A stretch of DNA of 64,000 nt from Nematostella vectensis (lineage: Eukaryota; Cnidaria; Anthozoa; Actiniaria; Edwardsiidae): the NCBI RefSeq assembly GCF_932526225.1, contig NC_064045.1, positions 3,077,998 through 3,141,997 on the forward strand, in the 5' to 3' direction. Below the pieces are notes generated by a model. It was not told the origin of the DNA, searched no databases, and saw only the letters and a list, made by a program, of their open reading frames with translations. This document shows, piece after piece, positions 37,101-49,600 of the stretch. The position numbers were made by a program, and so were the translations under genes. Numbering within the stretch: the stretch's first letter is position 1; the number at the start of each line of letters is the position of its first letter.

Positions 37101-39290
37101 CCGGCACCTGCATTAAGCAGCCACCCTCTATAACACTTTGCGAGTGATATTTGATCACAAATAATATAGCTCGGGGTAAGGATATCTCTCAAGATTTGGC
37201 TCCATAATTTGGCCCAAGAGTAGGGAATTTGACTGAAAAAATTACAAAATATCAAATCCTCATCCTTTGCTGTACCCCCCCCCCCCCAACAGCTTAACAT
37301 GGCTTGGTGCATAATAAAATATTATTTTGCTTTCTCTTAATGATGAATCCTTCTTTCAGATGCACAAGAAAGTATTAGACAAAGGCAAACCTGATGATGT
37401 AATGCCTGGAATAAAAAACAGAAAGGTACAAAACCATTACTCATTTACCGGACTCTGAGTACCACTAGTCAAGGATCAAGCACTTTCAGGGAGCAGGCCA
37501 TTTCCAGGATTGGCTCAGGGGGGGGGGGGGAGGTGCACAGTCATAGACCCTGCTCAAGGATCTAATGCTTTTTCAAGGAGTACCTGCAATGCACTTCACT
37601 AGTCCAACCTATCTTTCTCTGGTTTGAGGCAAAAATATATCTAGCAAAATCAAACTCACTACTATATTATTTTTTCTAATGAGCTGAGCATACAAAGTTC
37701 TCAAACATTTTTTGATCTAAACATGCCAAAATTGGACCATAAACATTATTTTTTTCATTCCATTTTGAATGATATTGTCGTTTATTAACCATCTCAGTTA
37801 ATCTCTCAGCAATGGTATAATAATTATAAAAAATAGTATATTTATTTATAAAGAGCTAAAACTATGTGTACATATTGTAAAGCGCTAAATAAAATAAAAC
37901 AGAGAAAACAAAAATTTCAATATAGAAAAGAAAAATTAAGACTAGCCGTTTTTTTGCAAATTTCAATTAAAATACAATGTGATTTAAGTATAGTTTCTTT
38001 TATGTTTTGTGATTTGTTACAGGAAAGCCTCCCAACTGTACCGTTATCTGGGATGTATAACAAATATGGAGGGAAAGTAAGGTTAACATTCAAGCTTGAA
38101 CTAGACCAGTTATGGCTCGGCACAAAAGGTAATTATTCACTGTTACTGTTAACAGGATGCTGACTGCAGGCAAGGTTTTGCCAATAAGAGGTGCACAGAT
38201 ATAGTTATCTAAGCAAAAATTGTATGGGTGGGCAATTAATAGGAAAGAACGGTTTTCTGTCATGTCTGCTTGAAATTGTTTGCTCATCAAAATGGATTTT
38301 ACTTTCTTATGGCGTATGCATTTTATTATTTTTATGTTTCCTATAACTCCAGCATCTTGTTTTTGCTTTTAGAACGCACGGAAAAACTTCCAATGGGATC
38401 CATAAAGAACATAGTCTCCGAGCCAATAGAGGAACATGATGATTACCATATTTTGGTATGTATGACTTGATCACGTGATAGAGGACGTGATGATTACCAT
38501 ATTTTGGTATGTAGGATTTTATCACATGATAGAGGACGTGATGGTTACCATATTTTGGTATGTATGACTTGATCATGTGATAGAGGACGTGATGATTACC
38601 ATATTTGGTATGTATGACTTGATCACATGATAGCGGACGTGATGATTACCATATTTTGGTATGTATGACTTGATCACATGATAGAGGACATGATGATTAC
38701 CATATTTGGTATGTATGACTTGATCACATAATAGAGGACTTGATGATTACCATATTTGGCATTTATGACATGAACACATGATAGAGGACATGATGATTAC
38801 CATATTTTGGTATGTATGACTTGATCACATGATAGCGGACGTGATGATTACCATATCTGGTATGTATGACTAGATCACCTGTATGTTAAATATCCCTGAA
38901 TGCTGTGGGAAAGTCACACAAGTGGGATCAATCTTGAATAGAAGCCAGTCTCGGAATGTCGCTCCCTCTTCAGTATTGCCTGGTGCACGCTAGTGACATA
39001 ACGACATAGGCTTTTATGTCATTATGTCCATGTTGTTATGTCGGAGTTAAAAGACTGTGCGCACATGTTTTTATGTTGTGATATCACTAGTGTTCCCCCG
39101 GCATATGCAAACAAAAAAAACGTATAAAGGCCTTATATTAAAAATAGGATAACCGTATATATCGCGTCCCATTCTACAGGCTCTCCAGCTCGGCCCAACA
39201 GAAGCCTCACGCTACTGGATCTACTGGGTTCCCGCGCAATATGTTGATGCCATCAAGGATACAGTTCTTGGAAAGTGGCAGCCATTTTGA
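34181..39290 (+). CDS. UBFD1: UBFD1: ubiquitin-like domain protein, 9 exons
   Basis: Exons: 34181-34208, 34282-34551, 34920-34955, 35663-35809, 36920-36951, 37360-37425, 38023-38128, 38373-38455, 39180-39290. All join in phase to 292 aa, near the roughly 300 aa of the family. An acidic, Glu-rich N-terminus (ENQITDEEEIVSPKEQ) precedes a ubiquitin-like fold spread over exons 2-4 (VNFRVCWNKKNYDVTFDLD, LPVAMQKLMYKGLLKDG, GTKMMVVGS). The conserved C-terminal domain is in exons 7-9 (ERTEKLPMGSIKNIVSEP, QLGPTEASRYWIYWVPAQYV). It ends KDTVLGKWQPF. UBFD1 is a widely conserved protein of limited known function, linked to ubiquitin pathways by its UBL. It is divergent from NUBP1. The exon 8 donor lies inside a tandem repeat (38432-38880). 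Only the first donor keeps the frame open. Confidence 0.95.
35880..36480. repeat. Dispersed ACCTTACCCCTTAT repeat, two partial copies
   Basis: A block of about 110 bp (CACTACCTCCTTCCTAATCT, then CACCCTATA and GCCATGGTAAGAACAACTGC) occurs at about 35898-36008 and again at 36350-36460. A related stretch with GGTGCCATGGTAC, AAACCCTGTA and CAAAGAGCT blocks is at 57050-57440. Intronic in UBFD1. Confidence 0.75.
38432..38880. repeat. 51-bp tandem repeat including UBFD1 exon 8 end and splice donor, about 9 units
   Basis: Each unit carries GATTACCATATTTTGGTATG followed by TATGACTTGATCACATGAT and AGAGGAC. The first unit is coding exon 8 sequence plus its GTATGT donor. The following eight are intronic copies with nearly identical donor contexts. 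Confidence 0.95.
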
Positions 39291-39544
39291 GAACATTCTA
39301 GACAATGTCTGATCTCTGTTAAGAGAAGCGCGAAATGCATTCTGGTAATCAAGCCGCTGGTTGCCATGGCTATCTGCAAAGAAATTTAGCCAATCAGCAA
39401 GCTTATCTGAGGCATGACTAGCTTTTATTTTTTTAACCGACGTACTTTGGGCCAAGCCAAAGTAAAACGAGGTACCCGCCTTGAGCACCAAAAACAAAGC
39501 TCTCCGTAACACCAAGGAATACCGTTTTAGGCTTTTAGAACTGT

Positions 39545-39745
39545 AACACCTTTGTTATTGTTTTCAACTAATATTGTAGGACAAAATTGGGAAGAAATCT
39601 CAAAATAACCACCTAAAATAACTTATGTTTTATTTACCAAAATCAATAACAAATATCGCAACAACTTTCCCAATTCAGCCGAAGGAAAATGATGCTTTCT
39701 TACACTTGGTACTTTGCTAGGATGACAAAATGGCGAAGGCAATCT
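39545..39745. repeat. Dispersed repeat, copy 2
   Basis: Diverged relative of 25393-25625 in the same orientation, beginning AACACCTTTGTTATTGTTTT. Confidence 0.6.
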
Positions 39746-40107
39746 GGTAAGACGAGCAGGATGCATAGCGCGCATAGCAAAGACAGGTTCACTGTGTGTA
39801 CCTGTGTCGACCTGTGTTTACCCATACAATAGAAGAATTTACCAGATCTAACCAGGCATCACATTTTCCATACAATGCCGCTGTATTTTTTTAGACAAAA
39901 TGTAATTCGGTGCAAAGCAAGTTGGTGTCGATGTGAAAGCTTCAAATTGCTTAAAATGAAAAGAAATCTAAAACCAGCTTCTTTAAGGAACAAACTAGCC
40001 ATTATCTCGGGTATAGTCCCCATTAACTGAAAATCTGACAAGGAAGAATAGATGAGCTTTCAGATTCCGTGTCCTACACTCTCTGACACTGACACAGCTC
40101 AAGCTAC

Positions 40108-40250
40108 AGAGTGGTTTTCAAAATCCCGTGCAACAAAATGTAGTTGTTAAAGTGTAATAGTCGAGCCAGAACAAAAGAGAACAAAGACATTACAGTGTAT
40201 AACTAATAAATAAGCTAAACAATATTTCACGGGTTTTTGAAAACCACTCT
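40108..40250. mobile_element. 143-bp MITE
   Basis: Inverted ends of 23 bp with one mismatch: AGAGTGGTTTTCAAAATCCC on the left and GGGTTTTTGAAAACCACTCT on the right. The AT-rich interior is non-coding. Confidence 0.7.
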
Positions 40251-41639
40251 TAATACAAACATGGCAAAAAGATTTGAAATAAGATAAGGAAATACGAGCT
40301 TCAACGGAGAACACCGAGAAGGATTGAATAGCGCGCGGTGCATTATGGGGTGGATTCCATTCTTGCTACTTGTTGCAATTCTGTTAACTTTTTCAAGGTT
40401 GTTCGGTTAAAAGAGAGAAAGAAGAAGGAAGAAGGGTTCTGTAGAATTATTTGATATTTTGTACAAAGTGCCGCAGGAGAATATTTAATTGGCATTTTAG
40501 ACTCGCTGAATCATCTGTATAACAGTTACAGTTTAATTGCTGTCAATAAATGCGATTAACATCATGTCTATAGAGCTATATAATGTCAAATTGCTTTCGA
40601 GAATTGTATTAAAATGATGTCTGTATAGAGAGGTATATAGAGTCAAACTATATTAACCTGATTTCTGTGTTTTGTATCAATAAAAGTGCGGTAAACCGTG
40701 GCTAGTGTCGAATAAAATAGGATAATTACATTACACGTCTTTTATTATATAGATTCTAAAATGGCAGCAACAATCTGTTGGAATGCTATGGTGGGAATGT
40801 ATTTTAATTATCATGTTGGCCCCTCAAAAATTCAGGGCGAATCAAAAATTTAGATATGAAGGAAAACCAGGGACCTTTTGTGGTCTCCATTACATGTGGG
40901 ACTGCAAAACTATCTGGGACGTGATTCGCGATATAACCTTCTTTTTTTCCAGGCATGAGCTTGTGGTTTCTTATCAGTACCAACTTCTACATACTCGTGA
41001 ATGAATGAAGATGCGGACTGCGAGTGTGCTGACAAGAGTTCGATTCTCGTCAGCGTCAAAGGTGTATTCAAAGGGCTGTAAAAAAAATGGGTGATTATGG
41101 GAAAAGAAGAGAGCATGATGGTCTCTTGAAAAAAACTTAACACCACCGTCTTTGCTCTATCGTTGCGTAACAAGTGTTTTTAGGGCGAAGAAACAAGAAG
41201 AAAACGAGTGTTTCGACAATTTGACTGCGCGAAAAATGGGGCCTACTGTCTTTCTTCTTATGTCCGCCCAAAAAACACAGAAAACGTTTGCTACTTAGTG
41301 TATACTAGCTTTGCCCAAACTATCTCGCACAGGAGTACAAAGCAAATAATAAAAAATAATAACCGACATTTTGAGCTCAAGAATAATTTTAATCGCTGAC
41401 AAAATTTTGAATTTTAAAATTTGTGAATTTTACTCCCGAACAGAATGAGTTTCCCACATTCGACAGATTTAAATCTTGTTGGAATAACCGGAAAAACTTC
41501 AATCTTTCAAAATTCCTCAATTACGGAAAGCTACAAAAGCAGTAAGATCACCCTTTATTTAGGTGCTTTATTTTAGAGGGGGGAAAGGGTTCATAGCGGA
41601 GCCGCGCGCGGAGCTCCATAGGTATAGAGAAATGGGGTC

Positions 41640-41749
41640 GGTTCCGGGAAGGCCGATTAACTTAACCCTCGATCAGCGCCTAATCCCGGGTTAAAATTCG
41701 CTAATCGTAGGTTAGCTAACCGACGGATAACTCGCCTTTCCCGGAAGCC
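41640..41749. mobile_element. 110-bp MITE
   Basis: Left GGTTCCGGGAAGGCCGATTA. The right end, reverse-complemented, is GGCTTCCGGGAAAGGCGAGT. The interior is rich in CTAATC/GGATTA palindromes. Non-coding. Confidence 0.6.
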
Positions 41750-43424
41750 AAGTAATACCCCGATTTACTAGCCCTGGATTAAGCGAGTGAAAAACTGGTT
41801 TGACGAATTAAATTCACACAGGATACCCAGTAGATTACAGAGAGCAACTTAAATTTACCTTTGGTGGTTTTATTTTTGCAGAGAAGCCCAAAAACACCTC
41901 TACATTGCCTGTTATAAACTCCATTTCATTACCAAAAATGTCATTTGCAGGATTCGAGTTGGTGCGTGACACTAGCGAGACATATTCATTTCAAGTATAA
42001 ATTTCATGTAACTTTCTGTCTATCCCAGCACAAATTTTAATGTATTTGTGTAAATGTAAATGTGTAGAAACGCGTTGTGTGCTGGTTTTACATGTTAAAG
42101 AAAATAACCCATTTTGCTGTAAGAAACTATAATTCATTTTCAATTCTTCAATGTTCCATAATCGATGATACCTCCAAATACACCCAACAAGTTTTCCCGG
42201 GTTAAACAAGAACAAAAATATACATACACACATATTCCACTCTACACCTGTGCATCAAGCACTCTATGAACGGCTTCACTCACACATTACATATACGCGT
42301 ACATATATGTATTAAAATATATGTATTATAATATGGCGTAAATTGATTGTATGCTTGGAGGAATTCGAAATTTTTTCCGGGAAAGTAAGCCTAAGATAAT
42401 GTGCATTTTGCCCAAAACGGTCTTCCCTTTTCCTGGAGCTGCACTTCAAACGTATACGGGCAACATTTTTATGTTAAATTTCCACTATTTATTGACGTTT
42501 ATATTTTTTGAAGATATGCAATGATTTCCGAAATTATTCAATATATATGGCGATACAATTAAACCCAAGGATATAGTTTATGTATACCGAGAATCCCTAC
42601 GAAAATAAATAGTTACTGGGATACCTGTGGTAGCTCAGTGCAACTGTTTTTTACTGTTTGTTCAAATGCAACTGTTTTTTTTTCTGTTCGCGATATGACC
42701 AAAGTTGCGCAATGACCCAAGAACCTTTGCGCCATTGTCGATCCCTTCTTATCTTTGATTTTGAGATTCCAGCTCTCAGATCCATGTTATTTGTGCAGTT
42801 GAAGGCCAGATGTCAGTAGTCATGTGTAGTAAAAGATATGTTAAACTATGAACATTATTTTGGTATTTTGGTGCTTATTTCTTGGAATTTTGGTCCTTCC
42901 TTTAGATAATTTTTGTTTTCTTCCTAAATATCTTTATCCTTCATTAAATGTCATTATCATTTTATGGAACATTTTCAATGAAATATAGAGTATTGTGTTG
43001 TCTTTCTAGTGCTGTTAAGAATATGTTTTTGCTATAATTTCAAGTCTGGATATTCTATAGCCCTCTCATTTACTTCAAATTAAAAATGTTTAAACAATTG
43101 ATAGCATACATATATATTGTTGTTTACTTTGCACTTACATAAATGAGATAATAAATGTTATCTAAATTATATTGTTAAAATAATATGGCTCACTTTGGGT
43201 GTTAAAATAAATTTACCACTGAGTGATAGCACATTGAGGGCAGTGAGCCCCGGGCCCTCTGGGCCACCCCCTGAGATTATACATATACTTTTTATATCCA
43301 AAGGTGGTGGGCAGTAGCATCTTTGTCATACATGTCACAACACAGGGTCCAAACAAATTGCAGATCTCAGGTATCCCAGTCAACCCAGGAACTAGCACAC
43401 CGTAACTACAAAAGACAGGGCCGT

Positions 43425-43545
43425 AGCAGAGGGTGGGGCACTGGGGGCACGTGCCCCCCAATTTTCAAAATTTATAAGGAAATGACCAATAAGGGCAGGG
43501 CTGTGCCCCCCAATATTTTCTTAATGTTTCTCTTATTTCGAGGCC
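43425..43545. repeat. Dispersed CCCCCC-rich repeat, second copy
   Basis: Starts GGGCCGTAGCAGAGGGTGGG and contains ATAAGGAAATGACC and CCCCCAATATTTTCTTAATG, as at 3795-3910. Lies 80 bp beyond the polycystin stop codon. Confidence 0.8.
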
Positions 43546-43626
43546 TGTTTCGGCCCTGAAAGTTTCAAATACAGTGACAAACAAGAGAGCAAATATCAGT
43601 AGTAGCCTTAGTGCTTCCTAGTTCTT

Positions 43627-46600
43627 CTAGTTCTCTTTGACCTGTTGACATAGTTTCTCGGAAACCTTTCTTAAAAGTGCGGATTCACTCTCTTCGGATT
43701 CCCTTATTGTGTTTATACAGTAACCCAGGTTGTCAAGGCAACGTGACAGCTTATCAAGTGCGTGACGTTGCTTCACATTGACCGGGCCCTGCAAATTATT
43801 TTCCCTAGCATCATTTGATTCAATCACTGTAGGAGAACTCTCTCGCGCATTGTCCAAGACTTTGTACAATCTTCGAATTCCAAGAACTTCTCTGACACGC
43901 TCAACAGTAAATTCCATTATTTCAAATTCATTTCTAGCCAGCTCAGGGGAAAGTTTCACTTCCGTAAACGACTCCACGATGATAGCTATAAACATGTTCA
44001 GTAACAAAAAGTTTGTCAGAGTCATGTACAGGAAGAATCCAAATGCTCCCATGATACGGAAAGGATTAAGGAACTCCTCAAAGGAGAATCTTCCGAGAAG
44101 AACGTTGATAAGTTTCTCGATAGACTTTACAAAGGTACTGAAGGAGTCATAGTCGCTTCCGAGAAGAAGGTAGTAGAATTGTGCAAATGATAGAAACACT
44201 ATAAGGAACATTATACCGTAGTGTGCCAGGTCTTTTGCGGACCGACTCAAAGTGTAGGCCAGTAGAAACATCTTTTTGTTGAAGCGCAGAAGTTTTATGA
44301 ATTTGATTGTAGAGATGAATACCAGAATTCCAAGGATACTCTCGAAAGACATCTGCCAAGCAGATATATACTGGAAGTTTGTGTAGTCATTCGGGTTTTC
44401 TTGGTGTAATTTTAAAGTCCATTTTCGAATCCCAAGACAAATAAAATAGTCGGCAACAGCGATCCAAGCAAGGACCATTATTACAATTTCTGCCCAGTTC
44501 CAATAATCCCTGAAATAAGAGCATTTGTCCTTGTACAGTTTTTTCAGTTCACGATAGGTGAAATAGCTGGTAAATAACAGAAACACGACGTCACAAACAA
44601 GCGTAAAGATATGAAAGTCCCCAACAAGGCTGTATAGCCTGAATGTAAAAAACTCAGGCCTCACATGAAATCCTCCTGTTGGCAGAACCTCAACAAGGAC
44701 TGTACTCGCTGTAAACAAATTGCTGTAAGGGTTATATAACGTGAACTCGGTAAATAACCCCGCCGTGTAGCGATCAATCCAGAAGTTATTCCTCGCGTGT
44801 TTGATTTCCTTCACTGCTTTGTAATAAATAGAGGAGAATGGGACGATGTAGCCGCCGCCGGAGTATGTTCTGATCTCCCCAAAGTAGGGATAACCGTTCA
44901 GTTTAGAGGCGGAGTTGAAGCTCCAGATGGTGGCAGGAGATGGCGGGACGTCGCTCGTGTTGAACGGGCGCCATCTTGAATTGTAGTTTGTCTCGTCTTG
45001 GGTAGACACGGAATAGGGATCAGTACAATGGTGTATGACTCCACGCATTACGTCAGTGATGAGGCAAGTATCTGAAGAAAATATATTTTGATGGCGTCAT
45101 ATAATTCAAAGAAAAAAAAAATTCCATATCTACTTGATCTAATCCGGTTTTTTTTAAATCTAAGTTCCGAGAGCACAATATCTGAAGATAGGGTGAAGTT
45201 GATCGCCGAAAATGTGAAGCCAAATTTGTGCCCAACACATTAAGTATTGTACTTGTATCTTTGACCAAATAATTATCTTACCTTTCTTCTTTCTTAGTTG
45301 CCTCCATCTTGCAAACCCAACCACAAGTCCTGCACCGCCTCGGACCAGCTTTGGGGCTGTTTTAGTGTAGTAATACCAATCCAAGTTGTACAGGGCGGGT
45401 AACAGTACGTGATTTGTCCAAAGCCAAATTTCAGAATCGTTGCTAATCTGCTTATTATATAAGGAAAATAAAAATATAAATGTAGCTAGATTGCTCGTTT
45501 AGCACGCGGAGAAGGTATAATAAGTAGAGTGAAGACAGACACAATAGAAGTCGAGAGATGCCAACGTTTTGGTTTTTACTTGCTTTCCTTCATAGGGGCG
45601 GCAACTAAAACCGTTACAAGTATGTTAACGCAGAGAAACCTAACGCGTGAAACCTAACGCGAGAAACCTAACGCGTGAAACCTAACGTGTGAAACCTAAC
45701 GCGTGAAACCTAACGTGAGAAACCTAACGCGTGAAACCTAACGCGTGAAACCTAACGCGTGAAACCTAACGCGTGAAACGTAACGCGAGAAACCTAACGC
45801 GTGAAACCTAACGCGTGAAACCTAACGCGTGAAACCTAACGCGAGAAACCTAACGCGAGAAACCTAACGCGTGAAACCTAACGCGTGAAACCTAACGCGT
45901 GAAACCCAACGCGTGAAACCTAACGCGTGAAACCTAACGCGTGAAACCTAACGCGTGAAACCTAACGCGTGAAACCTAACGCGTGAAACCTAACGCGTGA
46001 AACCTAACGCGAGAAACCTAACGCGAGAAACCTAACGCGTGAAACCTAACGCGTGAAACCTAACGCGTGAAACCTAACGCGTGAAACCTAACGCGTGTGT
46101 AGTGGACATCCCTTTGCAGTCTTAAATCTGAGGTCCGCTGTTATTTCATGAAATAAGCAATATCTCATTACAAAATAGCGGATTTTGTCCGCGATAAGGA
46201 GAAAGAAACTTCCAGTAAAGGTGGACCTAGCCATGGTTCAAGGAGAGGACAACATTTGCACCACTAAGGCCGTTTTAGACAGCATGAGTTAGTTGTATGC
46301 GACCTGTCTACGACATGTCTTAGCCCTGCACTATACACTACGACTTTCGTAGTCAAGCATCGTAGCTGAGTCGTAGGCTGATTTACACTCGAGTTGTAGT
46401 CGCATACGACTAAATCCTGCTGTCTAAATCAGCCTTCAACTTGTACTTGTAACTTATATGCTTTGATTAACCTCAATATTTGCCTATACCTTTTGGAAAG
46501 TTTTCGTCAAGCCGCTCTCAGGGGGACTTTCGTAGGTTGTCTTCATCAACACATCGCTGATAGACCTACTTTGCCAATACGCCGCCGAGTCCACCCTGCT

Positions 46601-49600
46601 GTGAGCAATCACCAAAAGCACCCATAGAAATGTCAGGTACGTCCCTATGTCTGTTAATATGACACTCATCTTACGCTCCTTATCGTTTCTCTCTCGCGCT
46701 TTCTCCAGTGCATCATTAGACAACGCGCCTAGTGGAACAGAAGGTGCTTCAACATCTATAACCTCATTAGTATCTCGCTTGTTACACTGTTGTAGCAGCT
46801 CCTTCGAGTCAAGTTCATTTGCATTGTTATTTTGGTCGCTGGGTGGTTTCTTGAGGACGTACGCGAAAAAGAGCGCTAGAAGAATCACCTTTAGTGGTTG
46901 ACTGATGAAGATGTCTTGTGTTACTGATATAAACATAGAGAGAAGCCACTTCTCTGAGGTATGCTTTCCGAACTGGATGCCGTACATTAAGGTTACTACT
47001 GTTGAAGCAAGAACTGTTAAAGTAACCAAAAGCCAACCAATGTAGGTCATCCACCATGGTAAGCTCTTTATCTTTTTCGGATTCTTTGATCTCTTGTTAG
47101 ACCAAAACGATGTTCGACTTGTGTCACTAGGAAGAGATATGTGTGTGTCTATATCTTCATGATGCAAGATTTTGCTATTGCTTGTAACACAAACTCTATT
47201 TCCCCCTTTTGGACTTCCCAGTAACCTTTTACCCCTGTTCTTTTTTGCCTTGCAGTTACGGAAGATTTGCACAATGACCAAGTTAATTGGGAAGACGACC
47301 ATGCTGCTCATAATCCCGATAGAAACTTGTTCCCAGGAAAACTGAACGGGTCCTATATCCACCTGGGTGTTGGATCCAGTTGGGACCTCATACCACATCG
47401 CATTCGCCATCATCGTACACAACAGGAACGACAGACAACACGACACTCGCTCTACCCTCGTGAAATTACTATCAGGCGGGCGCCACACTATTGAGAACCA
47501 CAAGTGCGAGTCTGTCAAATCCTTCTTAGTCTTATCCATGAAAATAGTCTTGAAATGTTTGAGCTCCTCTTGGCTCGTCATTGGTACAACTCTGTCAATC
47601 ATTCCGTCGCCCTCGTCAACAGCAAACCAGCGGTTGCACAGGAAATGCCATGTATCACCGGTCACATGGTCTCGCACTATGACCTTCTTGACGAAAAGAG
47701 CAGGATTTGAGCCCGTGTTATCGTGCCAGATTCGTATGTAAGAGAGCTGTCCGAGTGCTTCTGAGGTAGTAACGATGAATGAGTTGTTTGATCCACGAGA
47801 TAATGGTGTGCTAGGAACAAAGAAATAGACTTGTTGGAGTTTGGGGGTGATATAAACACAACCAATAGTATGGTGCTTCAGCATGGTCCTGGCACGGATT
47901 CCTTGGCTGCCTTAACAAAGCCCTTTAGTTGGCTAGCTAGACGGTGAAATTAAAGGCTGGTTCTCACTAGGACGCAAGCGCTTGCGCAAACGGAAGCGCA
48001 ACACAAGTGAGTATCGGTACAAGCGCAAGCCAAAGAAAATCAAGCAGTTGCGTTCTCTTGAGTTTGCGTTCTAGTGAAGATAGGAAAATTAGGTGCGCTG
48101 CGCTTGCGCTAACGTCCAAGTTGGAACCAACCTTTAGTTAGACAATTACCGTTGGTGAATGAGTCAATAAGTAGTATTACACGACGTTATTACGGCCAGA
48201 TCAGCTATGGTGTAATTTCAATTGTGTTTTCTGCGATTTTCATGTTTACTGTAAACTCGCCCCCATAAACCGAATAAATTTTGGCTTCTGTCTTCAACTA
48301 TATTTATTGGCCTACACTTTGATGGCTTATAACCAAGACATGTCACTCACTGATTTATGCTTGACCAATGAGAGGGTACAGAACATATTCCGTTACAAAA
48401 CTTAACTGACGGAAGTCAGAAGCGGTTTTAGCATTTTTGAAATCGTTTGCGTGAGTTCTCAGAATACTCAATATCGCAATAATTAAATGCTATCATTTAC
48501 CACCTTTTCCACCCGAAATTCCCCTAAACAACCACTAAACAACCCCTAAACAACCACTACTACTTCGCCAAAAAAAGGGTTAATGCCCCCCCTCCCCCCC
48601 TTATTCTACCTGTTCCGATTGCTGTCGTCCAAAAGGAAAGGCTGACTATCTTGCTGATCACCGTACAGCTTTATGGCGACATTTGCCGTAGTACCGGCCC
48701 GGCGTCGGGTACCCACACACACTACGATCTCGTAGAGGTACCGGCTACCGGGCCTATTGCTAGGGCTGAAATGAACGCCAACCTAGCAAACGAGATTACA
48801 TCAAAATTAGTCCAACTGTAAACATAGCAGCATCGCTGGCAAATTGGGTGCTGGTTGCATGGAGGTATGCAAGAATCCAAGCAGGACAGTGCAGCAACGC
48901 AAATAACTTGCTTGATGCTCTCGACAATGCTTACATTGTTTTCTGCAAATGGCAAAAAACAATTAACGGCGTTATTTTCAGTACAACAGTAGCATGATTT
49001 TACATTATAGTTTCTGCTCGGAAGTGCTAAACATGATATCCATTTTTACAGCGCACTGTCGATTCTAAAAGTCAGCCATGATGCATTCCATTGGCGACCG
49101 TGTTCCAGGTTGTACATTTACATCCTAATAGAAGATAATCTTAAAAAGATATACAAACTCTAGGATGTGGATTACTTAGGTTTTCTTAAGAAAACGACTG
49201 TACAGATAAGGCTTTTAGGAACCATTCCTGTACCTTCAAAGCGTCGTTCTTGTCCTGTCGCCTTGCCCAGACGACACCAATAGCGTACAGCCCCCAGATG
49301 ATGCACATGACCGACACCACCGCCGCATACTGGGCGGGGTCTTGGATGTTCGCACGGATCAGACTGAGGTCAATAGCGCTCGGAGGGACGAAGATCTTAC
49401 TGCCAAACCAGGTGAGATGGTTACACAGGCAGTGAGTCCGGGAACTTGAGGTGTTCGGCCCAACCTACAGGAAAGGTAAGATGAGACGAAACGCGTGCTT
49501 CTAGCTTGTTTCATTATCACTTGCCGCATGAGAAAATGAAAACATTGGTACAATGCTAGTGTTGTAAATGATGATGATGATGATGATGATGATGATAAAG

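Larger units (their letters stand above)
39291..43626. other. Intergenic region between UBFD1 and the polycystin gene (convergent 3' ends)
   Basis: 4.3 kb between two 3' ends, so no promoter is expected. No exon could be supported. It contains a dispersed repeat (39545-39745), a 143-bp MITE (40108-40250), a 110-bp MITE (41640-41749) and a CCCCCC-rich dispersed repeat (43425-43545). Bases 41760-43200 are AT-rich with nothing I recognise. Confidence 0.6.

Noticed and set aside
40985-41060. T-arm-like GAGTTCGATTCTC hairpin
   Set aside because: A convincing T-loop, but no matching D-arm or acceptor stem at the right distances for a tRNA gene.
42625-42690. tRNA-like TGTGGTAGCTCAGTG followed by GTTCAAATGC
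   Set aside because: The two boxes are suggestive, but no acceptor stem or anticodon arm could be paired, so at best a SINE fragment.
47811-47884. In-frame Met and codons upstream of the PLAT exon start at 47810
   Set aside because: A pyrimidine-rich acceptor (CTATTTCTTTGTTCCTAG) sits at 47811, and joining there restores a continuous PLAT domain with the 48782-48610 exon.
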